A stretch of DNA of 64,000 nucleotides from Chryseobacterium turcicum (GCF_021010565.1 NZ_JAJNAY010000001.1:1778001-1842000), one strand, 5' to 3'; shown: positions 24,750-33,517, numbered from the stretch's first letter. Notes: generated from the letters alone by a model not told the origin. Made by a program: numbers and translations.

Positions 24750-26345
24750 ATGAAATTCAATTACAAAAAAACAATACCTGTATGTGTAGGTATTCTTTTT
24801 TCAGGACTAAGTTATGCACAAGCTCCAGCCATAGAATGGCAAAAATCTTTAGGAGGAACAGGTGATGAATACGCAAGTTCCATTATTCAAACTGCTGATG
24901 GCGGTTTTATGGTTGCCGGAACTTCTAATTCAAATAATGGAGATGTAACAGGAAATCATGGAAATCAGGATTACTGGCTAACAAAACTAAATCCAGCAGG
25001 AAATCTTTCATGGCAAAAATCTTTTGGGGGAACAGCAAGTGACTTTGCAACTTCTATTATTCAAACTGCTGACGATGGATATGTGGTTGCTGGAAGTACT
25101 AATTCAAACAATGGAGATGTAACAGGAAATCACGGAAATTCAGATGGCTGGATCTTAAAAATAAATTCTGATGCCGGAGTTGTTTTTTGGAAAAAAACTT
25201 TGGGCGGAACAGATTATGAAGTTATCAGTGAAATTATTCCTACGACAGATGGCGGATATATATTTGCAGGAAACTCTTCTTCAAATAATGGTGATGTACC
25301 GGGAAATAATGGCTATGTGGATTACTGGATTGTAAAAGTAAATTCTGATGGGGATGTTCAATGGAAAAAAAACTTTGGCGGAACAGGAGACGACAGAGCA
25401 TCTTCTATTGTTCAAACTAGTGATGGGGGATATGTAGTAGCAGGATATGCAGAAAACAATAATGGTGATGTAACAGGAAATCATGGGGGGAAAGATTATT
25501 GGATTTTAAAATTAAATACTGATGGGGGCGTTATTTATTGGAAGAAATCGTTCGGAGGAGTGTATCAAGAATTACCGGCATCTATTATAAAAACTTCAGA
25601 TGGAGGCTTTATTTTAGCGGGTTCGACGAATTCTAATGATGGCGATGTATCAGGAAATCATGGAATTGATGATTATTGGATCGTAAAAGTAAATTCAACG
25701 GGAGATCTTCAATGGCAAAAAGCTTTAGGAGGAAGTTCAGCAGATCAGGGGTCTTCTATTATTCAAACTGCCGATGGAGGATATTTAGTTGTAGGAAGTT
25801 CTGCTTCTAATGACGGACAGGTAACAGGACATCATCCTTCTTCAGGCGGTGTCGGAGAAGGTCCTTTTTCTTATGATTGTTGGGCCGTAAAATTAAATTC
25901 CGCAGGAAGTATTCAATGGAATAAAAGTCTGGGTGGGTCAGGTAGTGATCATGGTAACTCTGTTATTCAAACTACGGATGGCGGTTACGTTATTGCAGGA
26001 AGTTCAAATTCAAACAATGGCGATGTGACAGGAAATCATGGAGGAGAGGATGTTTGGATCGTGAAACTTGCTCCGGATAATTTGGCCACTAATGAAATTG
26101 CAAAAGATGTTACAACAGTTAATGTTTTCCCTAATCCGGCAAAAGACAATGTTACTTTAAAACTTGATTATTTTACACCGTCTATGGAGGTCACAATTAC
26201 TGATATGGTAGGGAGAACCATTCAAACTCAGAAATTAGAAGGACTGACAACAAAAATAAATACCGACAACCTTAAAAAAGGAACCTATTTTCTTAATTTA
26301 ACTGGAGGTAGAGAAAATGTAAGCAAAAAATTTATTAAAGAATAA
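24750..26345 (+). CDS. T9SS-exported protein with seven propeller-like repeats
   Basis: A 531-residue protein with a signal peptide (residues 1-24, LSYAQA). Seven repeats of about 55-66 residues follow (about 29-445), each of the form WxKSxGGTxxDxxxSIIQTxDGGYxVAG, then SNSNNGDVTGNHG, then DYWIxKLNxxG. The number and beta-rich pattern suggest a seven-bladed propeller; the NNGDVxGNHG loops are Asp/Asn-rich and could bind calcium. The sixth repeat carries an insertion (HHPSSGGVGEGPFSYD). The last ~75 residues (VNVFPNPAKDNVTLKL to KKFIKE) form a T9SS type A sorting domain, so the protein is surface-exposed or secreted. The role is unknown. Confidence 0.9.
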   Translation: MKFNYKKTIPVCVGILFSGLSYAQAPAIEWQKSLGGTGDEYASSIIQTADGGFMVAGTSNSNNGDVTGNHGNQDYWLTKLNPAGNLSWQKSFGGTASDFATSIIQTADDGYVVAGSTNSNNGDVTGNHGNSDGWILKINSDAGVVFWKKTLGGTDYEVISEIIPTTDGGYIFAGNSSSNNGDVPGNNGYVDYWIVKVNSDGDVQWKKNFGGTGDDRASSIVQTSDGGYVVAGYAENNNGDVTGNHGGKDYWILKLNTDGGVIYWKKSFGGVYQELPASIIKTSDGGFILAGSTNSNDGDVSGNHGIDDYWIVKVNSTGDLQWQKALGGSSADQGSSIIQTADGGYLVVGSSASNDGQVTGHHPSSGGVGEGPFSYDCWAVKLNSAGSIQWNKSLGGSGSDHGNSVIQTTDGGYVIAGSSNSNNGDVTGNHGGEDVWIVKLAPDNLATNEIAKDVTTVNVFPNPAKDNVTLKLDYFTPSMEVTITDMVGRTIQTQKLEGLTTKINTDNLKKGTYFLNLTGGRENVSKKFIKE

Positions 26346-26366
26346 TTTACTTTTTATCAATGTCTG

Positions 26367-26396
26367 AAAAAAACCTGTCTCGTGCAGGTTTTTTTG
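26367..26396 (+). terminator. Intrinsic terminator after gene 24750
   Basis: The stem AAAACCTG/CAGGTTTT with a 7-base loop is followed by a T-run. Confidence 0.88.
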
Positions 26397-26441
26397 TTAA
26401 TTATTAATCAGAATAACAACATCAGAATATTACCCTAAAAT

Positions 26442-26690
26442 TAATCTTTATGAAGTATTATCGTATTAGCTCTTGTGTTATCAGAAGAATCTTTAATTTC
26501 TATTCTAAAATGATTTTCCAATTTGTAAATAAACACAGAATTGCCACCATATCCTGTAGATTGGCTAATTATTAATTGTTCGATACCATTATATTTTTCA
26601 TATACATTTGTTTCAAAGTATAACTTACAGTATTTCCTTTAATTTTATTAACTGTGTAATCAGTAGAAATTTTCTCTAGCTTTTAAAATC
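26442..26690 (-). pseudogene. Decayed gene fragment
   Basis: Two minus-strand frames can be joined by one frameshift: KISTDYTVNKIKGNTVSYTL, then ETNVYEKYNGIEQLIISQST, continuing to IEIKDSSDNTRANTIILHKD and a stop at 26442-26444. No start codon is apparent. It looks like the C-terminal ~80 residues of a lost secreted or lipoprotein gene. The family is not recognised. Confidence 0.5.
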
Positions 26691-26731
26691 CAAAACTCCT
26701 CACTTTTTCTCTAATGATTTCCAGATTATTA

Positions 26732-26777
26732 ATTTTTTTAAATATAATAAATCCCTTTCAGTGATGAGAGGGATTTT
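26732..26777 (+). repeat. Third copy of the gcvP downstream/terminator sequence
   Basis: Contains ATCCCTTTCAGTGATGAGAG and GGATTTT, nearly identical to the gcvP terminator (17385-17413). It is preceded by an A/T tract that resembles the copy near 24276-24300. It bounds the second accessory block. Confidence 0.8.
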
Positions 26778-26853
26778 ATTTATGGTGAAGAAATTATTTA
26801 TATTAAGATAAATTTGAAGTCTCGAGAATTTACAGACAAAAAACTTGTAATGC

Positions 26854-27078
26854 TTATTGCTTACTTTCGCTTGTTTTCTCTAGCTTTCGTTTTTTCAGAT
26901 ACTCGGTTGTATTACCGTTCCAATAACATTTTATGCATCTTTTATTTTCAAAAACGTGAGTGCAATTTTCGTAATTATACAGTATATGTGAACATTCAGG
27001 ACAAAGATTAGACATTTTGGATGTCGTAGAAAAATATTCGCTTTGGCATTCTTCACATTTTCTAATTTCATTTTTCAT
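26854..27078 (-). CDS. Small zinc-ribbon protein
   Basis: A 74-residue protein with four cysteine pairs: CEEC (8-11), CPEC (26-29), C39 and CIKC (48-51), plus His residues. This is consistent with one or two zinc ribbons, and the tail is basic. It probably binds zinc and perhaps nucleic acid or protein. No characterised homologue is known to me. The plus-strand ORF on the opposite strand has no such features and is rejected. It lies among decayed genes, and its start overlaps the end of a relic. Confidence 0.65.
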   Translation of the reverse strand: MKNEIRKCEECQSEYFSTTSKMSNLCPECSHILYNYENCTHVFENKRCIKCYWNGNTTEYLKKRKLEKTSESKQ

Positions 27079-27080
27079 TC

Positions 27081-27250
27081 TTAATATTTAGCATCAATGG
27101 AGGTGAATAATTCTTTATTCTCATAAAAGTGGTGTGTATCAAAATAATTGCTAAGGTATCTATTTTATTAATCTCAAACTGAAAATTTGATTTATTAAAA
27201 CTTCTCATAACTTTTTGGCTATCATCTTTTTCTTTTTGGTCACTTTATTT
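27081..27250 (-). pseudogene. Decayed C-terminal gene fragment
   Basis: Minus-strand translation gives KVMRSFNKSNFQFEINKIDT, LAIIL and then, after a one-base frameshift, FDTHHFYENKELFTSIDAKY followed by TAA at 27081-27083. There is no start codon. It is probably the remnant of a gene that once preceded the zinc-ribbon gene. Confidence 0.5.
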
Positions 27251-27257
27251 TTTTCTA

Positions 27258-27647
27258 TTAATAGTAAATCTCGATGGAGCGGGTTCGTCGGGATTGGTGG
27301 GCGTCTATGGAGTGGATGCTCTTTTGCCTTGTAATTTTCGATTGTGGATTTTTGCTTCTTCCTTCCGATGCACTTGAAGCCTGTATCACATTGATGAATC
27401 TTGTTGTCATCGTTTTAATGCCGCTGAAAGCTTCCTGTCTTTCACTTACTTTTCCATTGTAAACTGTGTTTTTAGATAAAACATCCGCCAAAGTAAAGTC
27501 AGCAGATTCTTTTAATACGGTGAGTGCAGGTAATTGTAAGTTGGGATTTGAGGGATTGTACGAAGTGCCGTAGCCAATTACAAATTCGATTAAGGTCTGA
27601 AGGTTTGCAATGTTTTTTGCATGACCCGTTTCTGTGGTTGATGCCAT
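27258..27647 (-). pseudogene. Chryseobacterium-type conserved protein, C-terminus frameshifted
   Basis: The N-terminal 95 residues (MASTTETGHAKNIANLQTLI to FINVIQASSASEG) match a conserved flavobacterial protein family of unknown function that I recognise by its opening and by a later QGKR motif. Here the frame drifts after SKNPQSKI into a basic, unlikely tail. The expected QGKRASTP and TPTNPDEPAPS are found in the next frame, interrupted by a stop. The gene is therefore probably inactive or yields an altered C-terminus. The plus-strand ORF over it is a shadow. Confidence 0.65.
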
Positions 27648-27957
27648 AAGTCATTTGTGTTTAAATTGTTAGTGTAACAAATGTAGATTTTTTTTGGATG
27701 TGGATGAAGGGTTAGGATTGAGTTTTTTTAATGGGAAAACCTCGCTTGGGTGCGAGGTTTGTTTAAAATTATTTTTGTTGCTTATGGATTTTTTAGAGTA
27801 CGAGCGAGATGTTGGTACTAGCGGGACGCATAGTTAATGTTAATTTATAGAAATCAAAAATATATTTTCTAAAATTAGATCTATGAATTTAAATCAGAAT
27901 AAAATGAAAAAAATCTGCTCCCAAAAGAAACAGATTTTATATTATTAAAGTATTTAA
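27648..27957. other. 310-bp gap with a minus-strand terminator
   Basis: It holds a hairpin at 27737-27760 (AAACCTCGC/GCGAGGTTT, 6-base loop) and otherwise unremarkable AT-rich sequence. The promoter of the degraded gene at 27258 should lie near 27650-27700. No gene is visible. Confidence 0.6.
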
Positions 27958-28689
27958 TTAAGCTTTCACTACCAACTCAGCTTCAAAAACATCTGCAAAA
28001 TGCTTTCTGATTTTAGCTTTAATATCTTCCATTTCTTCAGGAGTAAGGTCTCTTTCAAGCTCTCTTTTCAGAGATGTCACCTGTTTGTCTTTAATACCGC
28101 AAGGAATAATATATTCAAAGTAACGCATATCAGTATTAATGTTTAAGGCAAAACCGTGCAAAGTAACCCAACGGGAAGCTTTTACGCCCATGGCGCAGAT
28201 TTTTCTCGCGTAAGGTTTTCCCACATCCAGCCAAACTCCGGTTTCTCCGGGAGAACGCTCACCATTTAATCCGTATTCGGCAATAGTTCTGATAATCACT
28301 TCCTCAAGATTTCTCATGTATTTGTGAATGTCTGTGAAGAAATTTTCTAAATCTAAAACCGGATAACCTACGATTTGTCCGTAACCGTGATAGGTAATAT
28401 CTCCGCCACGATTTACTTTTACAAAAGTGGCATCTATCTCTTTTAATTTATCGATTCCGGCAAGCATATTTTCTTCATGACCGCTTTTACCGAGTGTATA
28501 AACGTGAGGATGTTCTACCAAAAGAAAATGATTGGGCGTTGTAAGATGTTGCTCCGCAGGGAGATCTCTGTTTTTAACTTTAATATCAATAATATCTTTC
28601 ATCAGTTTTTCCTGATAATCCCAAGAAGGTTGATATTCTTTGATACCTAAATCTTCAAATTCTACGACTTTATTCTGATGTGTATTCAT
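27958..28689 (-). CDS. lipB: Octanoyl-ACP:protein N-octanoyltransferase
   Basis: A 243-residue, full-length LipB. It transfers octanoate from acyl-carrier protein to the lipoyl domains of 2-oxoacid dehydrogenases and GcvH, the first step of lipoate synthesis. The family motif RGGDITYHGYGQ is at 94-105, the conserved lysine Lys170 is in GVKASRW, and the acyl-thioester Cys197 is in IPCGIKD. It lies 31 bp after trpA on the same strand and may be co-transcribed at the end of the trp operon, although the pathways are unrelated. Its product is needed for GcvH, the partner of the gcvP product in this window. Confidence 0.96.
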   Translation of the reverse strand: MNTHQNKVVEFEDLGIKEYQPSWDYQEKLMKDIIDIKVKNRDLPAEQHLTTPNHFLLVEHPHVYTLGKSGHEENMLAGIDKLKEIDATFVKVNRGGDITYHGYGQIVGYPVLDLENFFTDIHKYMRNLEEVIIRTIAEYGLNGERSPGETGVWLDVGKPYARKICAMGVKASRWVTLHGFALNINTDMRYFEYIIPCGIKDKQVTSLKRELERDLTPEEMEDIKAKIRKHFADVFEAELVVKA

Positions 28690-28720
28690 ACTTTTTGTTA
28701 ACGAACAAATTTAGTGATTT

Positions 28721-29476
28721 TTAATTTTTTATAGAATTAATAAAATCTATGGCTTTTATTCTCCAATCTTTATCGTTGAGCAAGATGTTAACGAAGGCGG
28801 TGCCGATGATTCCACCGTCTGCTTTTTGGGTAACATTTTCAAAATCTTCTTTAGATTTAATTCCAAAACCTATCATTACAGGATTTTTCAGTGGGAGAGA
28901 GGCTACTCTGGAAAGGTAGTCTTCGTTTTTTAAAACAGCATTTTCGTTTCCTGTTGTGGATGAGGAGCTTACAGCATACAAAAAGCCTGAACTTAATGAA
29001 TCCAAATATAACATTCTCTCATCTGAAGTTTCAGGAGTTACCAAAAACGTAAAATTCAAATTATATTTTTTTAAAATTTGCTGATAGTTTTTTTCAAATT
29101 CAATCGGTGGTAAATCAGGAATAATTAAACCTGAAACTCCACTTTCCGAACATGCTGCGCAAAATTTTTCAAATCCGAAACTCAATACCGGATTGATATA
29201 TCCCATTAAAATAATTGGAATTGTTATTTCATTTTTAACAGATTTCAACTGAGAAAGCAAAGTTGAAATGGTCATTCCGTTGTTCAAAGCCAGTTCATGA
29301 GCTTTTTGAATGACTGGTCCATCTGCAACAGGGTCAGAATAAGGCATTCCGATTTCCATCATATCGGCTCCGGAATCTTGAATAAGTTTTATAATTTCAG
29401 CCGTATTTTCCAATTGCGGAATTCCTGCGGTGAAGTAGATGTTGAGGAGTTTAGGTTGGATATTATTTTGAGACAT
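28721..29476 (-). CDS. trpA: Tryptophan synthase alpha subunit
   Basis: A 251-residue TIM barrel that cleaves indole-3-glycerol phosphate to indole, which is channelled to TrpB. Catalytic Glu41 and Asp52 are visible in ADMMEIGMPYSDPVADGPV, and the phosphate-binding end has GFGIKSKEDF and GIIGTAFV. It is the last trp gene, 284 bp downstream of trpB; the gap holds a REP element and an R2 repeat, unlike the tight spacing typical of trpBA. Confidence 0.96.
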   Translation of the reverse strand: MSQNNIQPKLLNIYFTAGIPQLENTAEIIKLIQDSGADMMEIGMPYSDPVADGPVIQKAHELALNNGMTISTLLSQLKSVKNEITIPIILMGYINPVLSFGFEKFCAACSESGVSGLIIPDLPPIEFEKNYQQILKKYNLNFTFLVTPETSDERMLYLDSLSSGFLYAVSSSSTTGNENAVLKNEDYLSRVASLPLKNPVMIGFGIKSKEDFENVTQKADGGIIGTAFVNILLNDKDWRIKAIDFINSIKN

Positions 29477-29498
29477 ATGTTTCTTTTTATATTGGTTT

Positions 29499-29541
29499 GA
29501 TAGGATTTTATCCTATCCTTTGTTAAGCCGTCCTTTCAGGA
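29499..29541 (+). repeat. REP element copy (RAYT-associated), between trpB and trpA
   Basis: A small hairpin GATAGGATTTTATCCTATC is followed by TTAAGCCGTCCTTTCAGGAT. The GTCCTTTCAGGA(C) core is shared with copies at 31428-31477, 31958-32016 and 35265-35310. Confidence 0.8.
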
Positions 29542-29570
29542 TTTTTTTGAAAAATTTTATAATTGTTGAC

Positions 29571-29730
29571 GAAATTGCGACCCACTTCGACAAGCTCAGC
29601 ATAAACTCTTTGAGCGGAACTCCTTTTTTATTTTTTGTCCCTCGACTCAGCTCAGGATGACAAAAAATAAAAAAGAGTGGGAGCCCTTCGATAAGCTCAG
29701 GATAAACTACAGACGGAATTTGTCGCCATA
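29571..29730 (+). repeat. Dispersed repeat R2, copy in the trpB-trpA gap
   Basis: Starts GAAATTGCGACCC, contains two inverted segments (CTTTTTTATTTTTTGTCC and GACAAAAAATAAAAAAG) and ends AAACTACAGACGGAATTTG. Related copies are at 35360-35484 (same orientation) and 38793-38910 (inverted). Confidence 0.75.
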
Positions 29731-29760
29731 AAAATTAATTTATCATTGATAATTAACCAT

Positions 29761-30948
29761 TTATAATTTAGAAAGATACGTTTCCATATCCTTATCACCA
29801 CGACCAGAAAGACAAATGACAACAATATCAGTTTCGTTAAATTTCTTTTTATCTAAAACCGCCAAAGCATGAGCGCTTTCCAAAGCTGGAATAATTCCTT
29901 CCAGTTTAGTTAAATCAAAGGCAGACTGTAAGGCTTCATCATCATTAATGCTAAAAAATTCAGCACGGTTTTCTTTAAATAAATGCGCATGAAAAGGCCC
30001 AATTCCAGGGTAATCTAAACCTGCAGAAATAGAATGTGGCTCAATAACCTGTCCGTCTTCAGTTTGCATAACCAAACTTTTGCTGCCGTGTAAAACACCC
30101 AAAGTTCCGAGAAAAGTCGTTGCAGCAGATTTTCCGGAATCTATGCCAAAACCTCCTGCTTCTGCGGCAATAATTTTCACATTTTCTTCTTCTACAAAAT
30201 GATAGAAAGTTCCTGCAGCATTACTTCCACCGCCTACACATGCGATGACATAATCAGGAGTTGAACGCCCGATTTGTTCGTTAAGTTGCTCTTTAATTTC
30301 TTTAGAAATTACCGACTGAAATCTTGCCACCAAATCAGGAAACGGATGCGGACCAACCACACTTCCAATAACGTAATGAGTGGTTGTAGAATTATTAATC
30401 CAGTCTCGTAAAGCTTCATTCACTGCATCTTTCAAAGTTTTTGAACCAGAAGTTGCAGGAATAACGGTTGCTCCCAACATTTTCATTCTTGCCACATTCG
30501 GAGCTTGTCTTGCAATGTCGATTTCGCCCATGTAAACGATACATTCTAAACCAAGCAAAGCACAAGCTGTTGCGGTTGCTACACCGTGTTGTCCGGCTCC
30601 GGTTTCGGCAATGATTCTGTGTTTTCCCAAACGTTTTGTCAATAAAACTTGCCCCAAAGCATTGTTAATTTTATGTGCTCCGGTATGGTTGAGGTCTTCT
30701 CTTTTTAAATAAATATTCGTTTTATATTTTTTACTTAAATTTTTCGCTAAATACAGCGGAGTAGCACGACCTACATAGTTTTTCAGCAAATCTTGATACT
30801 CATTCTGAAATTCTTCAGATTCAATAATTTGCAGATAGTTTTTTTGCAATTCTTCTACATTCGGAAACAGCATTTCGGGAATAAAAGCACCACCGAATTC
30901 TCCGTAATAGCCTTGTTCATCTGGATTTTTATAATTTGTTTTAATCAT
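29761..30948 (-). CDS. trpB: Tryptophan synthase beta subunit
   Basis: A 395-residue PLP enzyme that joins indole and serine to give tryptophan. It opens with the usual [18 protein letters not shown] lysine Lys93 is in [13 protein letters not shown], and the phosphate-binding GGGSNA is near residue 244. The start overlaps the stop of the OsmC gene by 8 bp, so the two are translationally coupled. Confidence 0.97.
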   Translation of the reverse strand: MIKTNYKNPDEQGYYGEFGGAFIPEMLFPNVEELQKNYLQIIESEEFQNEYQDLLKNYVGRATPLYLAKNLSKKYKTNIYLKREDLNHTGAHKINNALGQVLLTKRLGKHRIIAETGAGQHGVATATACALLGLECIVYMGEIDIARQAPNVARMKMLGATVIPATSGSKTLKDAVNEALRDWINNSTTTHYVIGSVVGPHPFPDLVARFQSVISKEIKEQLNEQIGRSTPDYVIACVGGGSNAAGTFYHFVEEENVKIIAAEAGGFGIDSGKSAATTFLGTLGVLHGSKSLVMQTEDGQVIEPHSISAGLDYPGIGPFHAHLFKENRAEFFSINDDEALQSAFDLTKLEGIIPALESAHALAVLDKKKFNETDIVVICLSGRGDKDMETYLSKL

Positions 30949-31414
30949 TTTTATACTTGATTTCGGGTTGATGTTTTACTTTAAAATTTAATGAGTTGGC
31001 AATGAAACAATATTCATTTGCATTTTGATGAAGTTCGATTGCTTTTTCGACCATATCTTTTTCCGAAACCAAAATTTGGGGTTTTAGGATGATTTCTGTA
31101 AATTTTCCACTTCCGTTTTCGCTTTCTATCATTGTTCCTTCAGCAAAATCAAGATACTCCAAAACTAAAATTTTATTGACCGAACAAAAATGTAAATACC
31201 ACAAAAGATGACAAGAAGAAACAGAAGCTAGCAACAAATCTTCAGGATTATGAAGCGCCGGATTCCCTAAAAACGCAGGGTCAGAAGAACCTTCGATTTC
31301 TGCTTTTCCATCCACCGAAATGATATAGCTTCTTTCATAGGAACGGTAATTTTTTGTGGACTCACCGGTATTTCCTGTCCATTCTATTTTTGATTTGTAT
31401 TGATGATTTTTCAT
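30941..31414 (-). CDS. OsmC/Ohr-family protein inside the trp operon
   Basis: A 157-residue OsmC-type protein with the two redox cysteines in [10 protein letters not shown] (Cys68) and NEYCFIANS (Cys137), as in thiol peroxidases that reduce organic hydroperoxides. The general fold is also used for other thiol chemistry. It sits between the REP transposase and trpB and overlaps trpB by 8 bp. It has no known role in tryptophan synthesis; I assume it is a co-transcribed passenger or links trp synthesis to oxidative stress. Confidence 0.85.
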   Translation of the reverse strand: MKNHQYKSKIEWTGNTGESTKNYRSYERSYIISVDGKAEIEGSSDPAFLGNPALHNPEDLLLASVSSCHLLWYLHFCSVNKILVLEYLDFAEGTMIESENGSGKFTEIILKPQILVSEKDMVEKAIELHQNANEYCFIANSLNFKVKHQPEIKYKND

Positions 31415-31427
31415 TTTTCATTTTTTT

Positions 31428-31477
31428 AAGTCCTGAAAGGACGATTTAATAAAGGATTGGATGAAGTCCAATCTAAC
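31428..31477 (-). repeat. REP element copy flanking the REP transposase (inverted)
   Basis: On the minus strand it reads GATTGGACTTCATCCAATC, a gap, then TTAAATCGTCCTTTCAGGAC. It is oriented opposite to the copy at 31958-32016 on the other side of the transposase gene. Confidence 0.85.
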
Positions 31478-31492
31478 GTATGATGAACAAAA

Positions 31493-31945
31493 TTAATCCC
31501 AAAGATATTTTTCATCATATTCAATTTGGTATTTTTTATAATAATTAATGACTTCTGTTTTGAAATCAAATTCTCTATGATGTTCTCTTTGATTTTTAAT
31601 ATAACTCGTCACTGGGAAAATATTATTTGGACTTACGGAAAAAGCACCATAACCATCTTGCCAAAAGAAATTTTCATACTTTTTACCTTTCGTTTTTATC
31701 CATTTTGATGAATGCGCTTTTATTTCCTGCACCAATTTCATTAAAGCTATCTTTTTTGAAAGTAAACAAAGAATATGTATATGATTATCTGTACCTCCAA
31801 TTTGCAATGCCGTGCTTTCAGAATCTTTACATAGCGTGGCAATGTATGAGAACAATTCTTTTTCTATGTTTTCATCAATAAAATCTTCGCGATGTTTTGT
31901 ACTAAAAACAATATGGATGTAATTTTTAACTAATGATTGTGACAT
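31493..31945 (-). CDS. REP-associated tyrosine transposase (RAYT, IS200-like)
   Basis: A 150-residue Y1-transposase/HUH endonuclease (PF01797). The HUH motif is at His55 and His57 in TDNHIHILC and the nucleophile is Tyr115 in SYIKNQREHH. It is intact in length. Unlike a full IS200 it is flanked by inverted REP copies (31428-31477 and 31958-32016), and matching REPs occur elsewhere in the trp operon. This arrangement is typical of single-copy RAYT genes that spread REP sequences. It interrupts the trp operon between trpF and osmC without breaking a gene. Confidence 0.9.
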   Translation of the reverse strand: MSQSLVKNYIHIVFSTKHREDFIDENIEKELFSYIATLCKDSESTALQIGGTDNHIHILCLLSKKIALMKLVQEIKAHSSKWIKTKGKKYENFFWQDGYGAFSVSPNNIFPVTSYIKNQREHHREFDFKTEVINYYKKYQIEYDEKYLWD

Positions 31946-31957
31946 GTTTTTTTGTGT

Positions 31958-32016
31958 TCCGATTATTGTAATCGGATTTGCATCCGATTCTGTGCTAAAT
32001 CGTCCTTTCAGGACTC
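31958..32016 (+). repeat. REP element copy overlapping the trpF 3' end
   Basis: A hairpin TTCCGATTATTGTAATCGGA is followed by a GATTTGCATCCGATTC-type stem and then TGCTAAATCGTCCTTTCAGG. The element reaches into the last codons of trpF (ending ...SIKNES), so the REP supplies part of the trpF coding end. Confidence 0.85.
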
Positions 32017-32727
32017 GTTCTTTATTGAATCTTTAAATTCTTTTATTTTTTCTACATCTTTAATTCCAGGTTCAATTTCAAATTTTGAATTGATATCGAG
32101 GGCGAATGGTTGTTTTAACTTTGTCAAAGTTTTATTTTCATGCAGATTAACTTTGACAATTTTTTTCAAATTTTCAACATTTTCTAAAGAAATTCCGCCG
32201 CTTAAAAAATAAGGAAGTGGAATCTCTATGTCGTTCAAAATATTCCAATTGAATGTTTTTCCTGTTCCGCCGAACGCTATAGAATCGGTGTCGAAAAGGA
32301 GATAGTTGATAGTTGATGGTTGTTGGTTGATGGTTTTTTGTAATTCATCAGAAGATTGGTTGCCAATTCTAATAACGTTGATAATTTTAATGTTTTCGCC
32401 TATTAATTGTCTTAATTGCAATATGAATTTTTCATCTTCATCTCCGTGTAATTGAATCATATCAAGCTGAGCTTCTGAAGTGATTTCCACAATTGCTTTA
32501 ATGCTTTCATTTACAAAAACGCCAACTTTTCTAAAATGTGGAATTTCAGCAATTTCTTTTAAACTCAAATAATTCAAAACGTATCTTGGTGATTTTTCGT
32601 AGAAAATAAAGCCAAGAAAATCAATTTTTAATGCCACTAATTCACGAATTTGATTGAGCTGTGTCAAACCACAAACTTTTAGCTTTGGTTGACGGTTGTT
32701 GGTTGATGGTTGTTGGCTTTCAATCAT
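32008..32727 (-). CDS. trpF: Phosphoribosylanthranilate isomerase
   Basis: A 239-residue TIM barrel (isomerises phosphoribosylanthranilate to CdRP). The conserved beginning KLKVCGLTQ (general base Cys19) starts only at residue 15. Catalytic Asp is in LLFDTDSIAFGGTGKTFNW, and the phosphate site includes FLSGGI. It is longer than the usual ~205 residues for two reasons. Residues 1-14 (ESQQPSTNNRQP) and a loop near 130 (INQQPSTINY) are both encoded by the same short AACCAACAACCATC-type repeat. The C-terminus overlaps a REP element. Both insertions are outside the active site, so the enzyme is probably functional. Confidence 0.95.
   Translation of the reverse strand: MIESQQPSTNNRQPKLKVCGLTQLNQIRELVALKIDFLGFIFYEKSPRYVLNYLSLKEIAEIPHFRKVGVFVNESIKAIVEITSEAQLDMIQLHGDEDEKFILQLRQLIGENIKIINVIRIGNQSSDELQKTINQQPSTINYLLFDTDSIAFGGTGKTFNWNILNDIEIPLPYFLSGGISLENVENLKKIVKVNLHENKTLTKLKQPFALDINSKFEIEPGIKDVEKIKEFKDSIKNES
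32301..32339. repeat. Low-complexity GTTGATGGTTGTTGG repeat inside trpF
   Basis: Tandem-like GTTGATGGTTGTTGGTTGAT units encode QQPSTINY in a surface loop before strand 6 of TrpF. The same unit is at 32684-32716, 35204-35236 and, in intergenic form, 55661-55692. Confidence 0.8.
32684..32716. repeat. Low-complexity repeat at the trpF start
   Basis: TTGACGGTTGTTGGTTGATG, then GTTGTTGG, encodes SQQPSTNNRQP at the N-terminus of TrpF, upstream of the conserved KVCGLT. Confidence 0.8.
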
Positions 32728-32737
32728 TGCTAAACTG

Positions 32738-33517
32738 TTATATTGTTACATTAGAAACAAATTCTCTGAATTTATTTCCCGGATTTTCATTTTTCATAAA
32801 ATATTCGCCCATCAAAAAACCGTCAAATCCTTTTTCTTTTAAGAATCTGAAATCTTCTTCGTTATAAATTCCGCTTTCTGCAATCGATAAAATATTTTCT
32901 GGAAGCTGATTTTTTAGGTTTACAGAATGTTGTAAATCAACTTTGAAATCTTTTAAGTTTCTGTTATTAATTCCTACAAAATCGATGTTTTTGTTAATAT
33001 GTTTGAGTTCTTCCTCAGTATGAATTTCCAATAAAACCTCTAAATTTAATTGATGAGCCAAATCGGTAAACTCTGAAACTTGTTGTGGCGAAAGACAAGC
33101 TGCAATCAACAAAATAACATCAGCTCCAATTGACTTTGCTTCATAAAACTGATATTCATCAATCATAAAATCTTTTCGCAAAATCGGAATTTGGATATGA
33201 TTTCTTACGCTTAAAATATCATTAAAACTTCCACCGAAAAAATCTTTGTCGGTAAGAATGGAAATTGCACTTGCCCCAAATTTTTCATACGCTGAAGTTA
33301 CTTCTAAAGGCGAAATTTGATTATTAATAATCCCTTTTGAAGGCGATTGTCTTTTATATTCAGCAATAATTCCGGATTTTGTTTTAATCGTTTCTTTTAA
33401 CGAAAAAGTTTCTCGGTTGAAAAATTCGGAATCTTTAAGTTGTTCCACAGAGATTTTAGATTTTGAATCTTTAACTTCCTGCCTTTTTCTTTCTATGATT
33501 TTGTCTAAAATGTTCAT
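32738..33517 (-). CDS. trpC: Indole-3-glycerol-phosphate synthase
   Basis: A 259-residue TIM barrel that decarboxylates and closes CdRP to indole-3-glycerol phosphate. Signature elements are IAEYKRQSPSKG (about 51-62, catalytic Lys), LRKDFMIDEYQ (about 115-125), GINNRNLKDF and LSIAESGI. It is separate from trpF, as is usual outside enterobacteria, and lies 10 bp upstream of it in the operon. Confidence 0.97.
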   Translation of the reverse strand: MNILDKIIERKRQEVKDSKSKISVEQLKDSEFFNRETFSLKETIKTKSGIIAEYKRQSPSKGIINNQISPLEVTSAYEKFGASAISILTDKDFFGGSFNDILSVRNHIQIPILRKDFMIDEYQFYEAKSIGADVILLIAACLSPQQVSEFTDLAHQLNLEVLLEIHTEEELKHINKNIDFVGINNRNLKDFKVDLQHSVNLKNQLPENILSIAESGIYNEEDFRFLKEKGFDGFLMGEYFMKNENPGNKFREFVSNVTI

